Source: Elusimicrobia bacterium CG06_land_8_20_14_3_00_38_11 (GTDB lineage Bacteria; Elusimicrobiota; UBA8919). From it: a stretch of DNA of 31,423 nucleotides. Made by a program: the position numbers and the translations under genes. Below, piece by piece: positions 31,356-31,423 of the stretch (the first letter of the stretch is position 1; every line of letters starts with the position of its first letter). The DNA is taken from positions 1-31,423 of the forward strand of contig PEVQ01000190.1 in the NCBI GenBank assembly GCA_002780205.1, written 5' to 3'. A model generated the notes under the pieces. That model was given only the letters and a program-made list of their open reading frames with translations. It was not told where the DNA came from and searched no databases.

Positions 31356-31423
31356 GAGCGGAATATACTTTACATGGAAGATGGTGTCATGCTGAACTTG
31401 ATTCAGCATCTATAGACCCTGAA
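31356..31423. mobile_element. Second MITE-like element, left part only (cut by window end)
   Basis: The first 20 bases (31356-31375) are identical to the left inverted repeat at 22876-22895. After a short spacer comes a different hairpin, ATGCTGAA-CTTGA-TTCAGCAT (31389-31409), beginning a core that starts TGTCATGCTGAAC instead of TGTCACCCTGAG. The right end lies beyond the window. It sits between rnfD and the next, unseen gene. Confidence 0.7.

Overview
The window is an AT-rich chromosomal stretch from a Gram-negative-type, probably anaerobic, uncultured bacterium. The envelope genes (O-antigen ligase-like protein, lipid A-type acyltransferase, OmpA-domain protein, AsmA-like protein) argue for an outer membrane. 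ApbE with RnfC and RnfD argues for an ion-translocating, Rnf-based energy metabolism. Gene content, TPR-rich secreted proteins and abundant short repeats resemble candidate phyla such as Omnitrophota or Elusimicrobiota, but this placement is an inference. Almost all genes lie on the + strand; one MFS gene is on the - strand.

Layout: 1-4.7 kb holds envelope genes (Wzy/WaaL-like with TPRs, LpxL-like acyltransferase, tRNA-Ser(CGA), FlgD-Ig/OmpA protein, AsmA-like protein, small membrane protein). 4.7-12.7 kb is a tightly overlapping run: thiL, a GT39-type glycosyltransferase, a membrane protein with a spermidine-synthase-like domain, tsaE, a YfhO-type membrane protein, tsaB and rimI. It mixes t6A tRNA modification genes with surface glycosylation-type membrane proteins. 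12.7-16.1 kb holds two secreted TPR proteins, one with a LolA/LolB-like tail and one with a ComEC-like metallo-beta-lactamase domain. 16.1-23.2 kb holds a PHP-domain protein that looks like a decayed DnaE, a membrane metallophosphoesterase, a CDF metal exporter, an HD-GYP protein, a K+ channel with RCK domain, an unknown membrane protein, a DUF116 protein, YajQ and a disrupted Mth938-domain gene. 23.2-27.1 kb holds an MFS gene divergent from clpB, with overlapping face-to-face promoters. 27.2-31.4 kb holds a secreted MORN-repeat protein, then apbE-rnfC-rnfD; the rest of the rnf operon would lie to the right.

The most unusual content is repetitive DNA. (1) Three intergenic copies of a double-hairpin repeat have stems that change by compensatory substitution while the flanks stay fixed, and each sits just upstream of a start codon in the same orientation. 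(2) Period-7 tandem repeats, often about four units, occur inside thiL, rnfC and the signal-peptide regions of two secreted proteins, and in spacers. (3) A 22-nt tandem repeat encodes most of the OmpA-like protein's signal peptide. (4) Small elements with inverted-repeat ends carry a shared hairpin core; one interrupts the Mth938-domain gene and another lies after rnfD. No CRISPR array, complete transposase gene, rRNA or phage module was seen.
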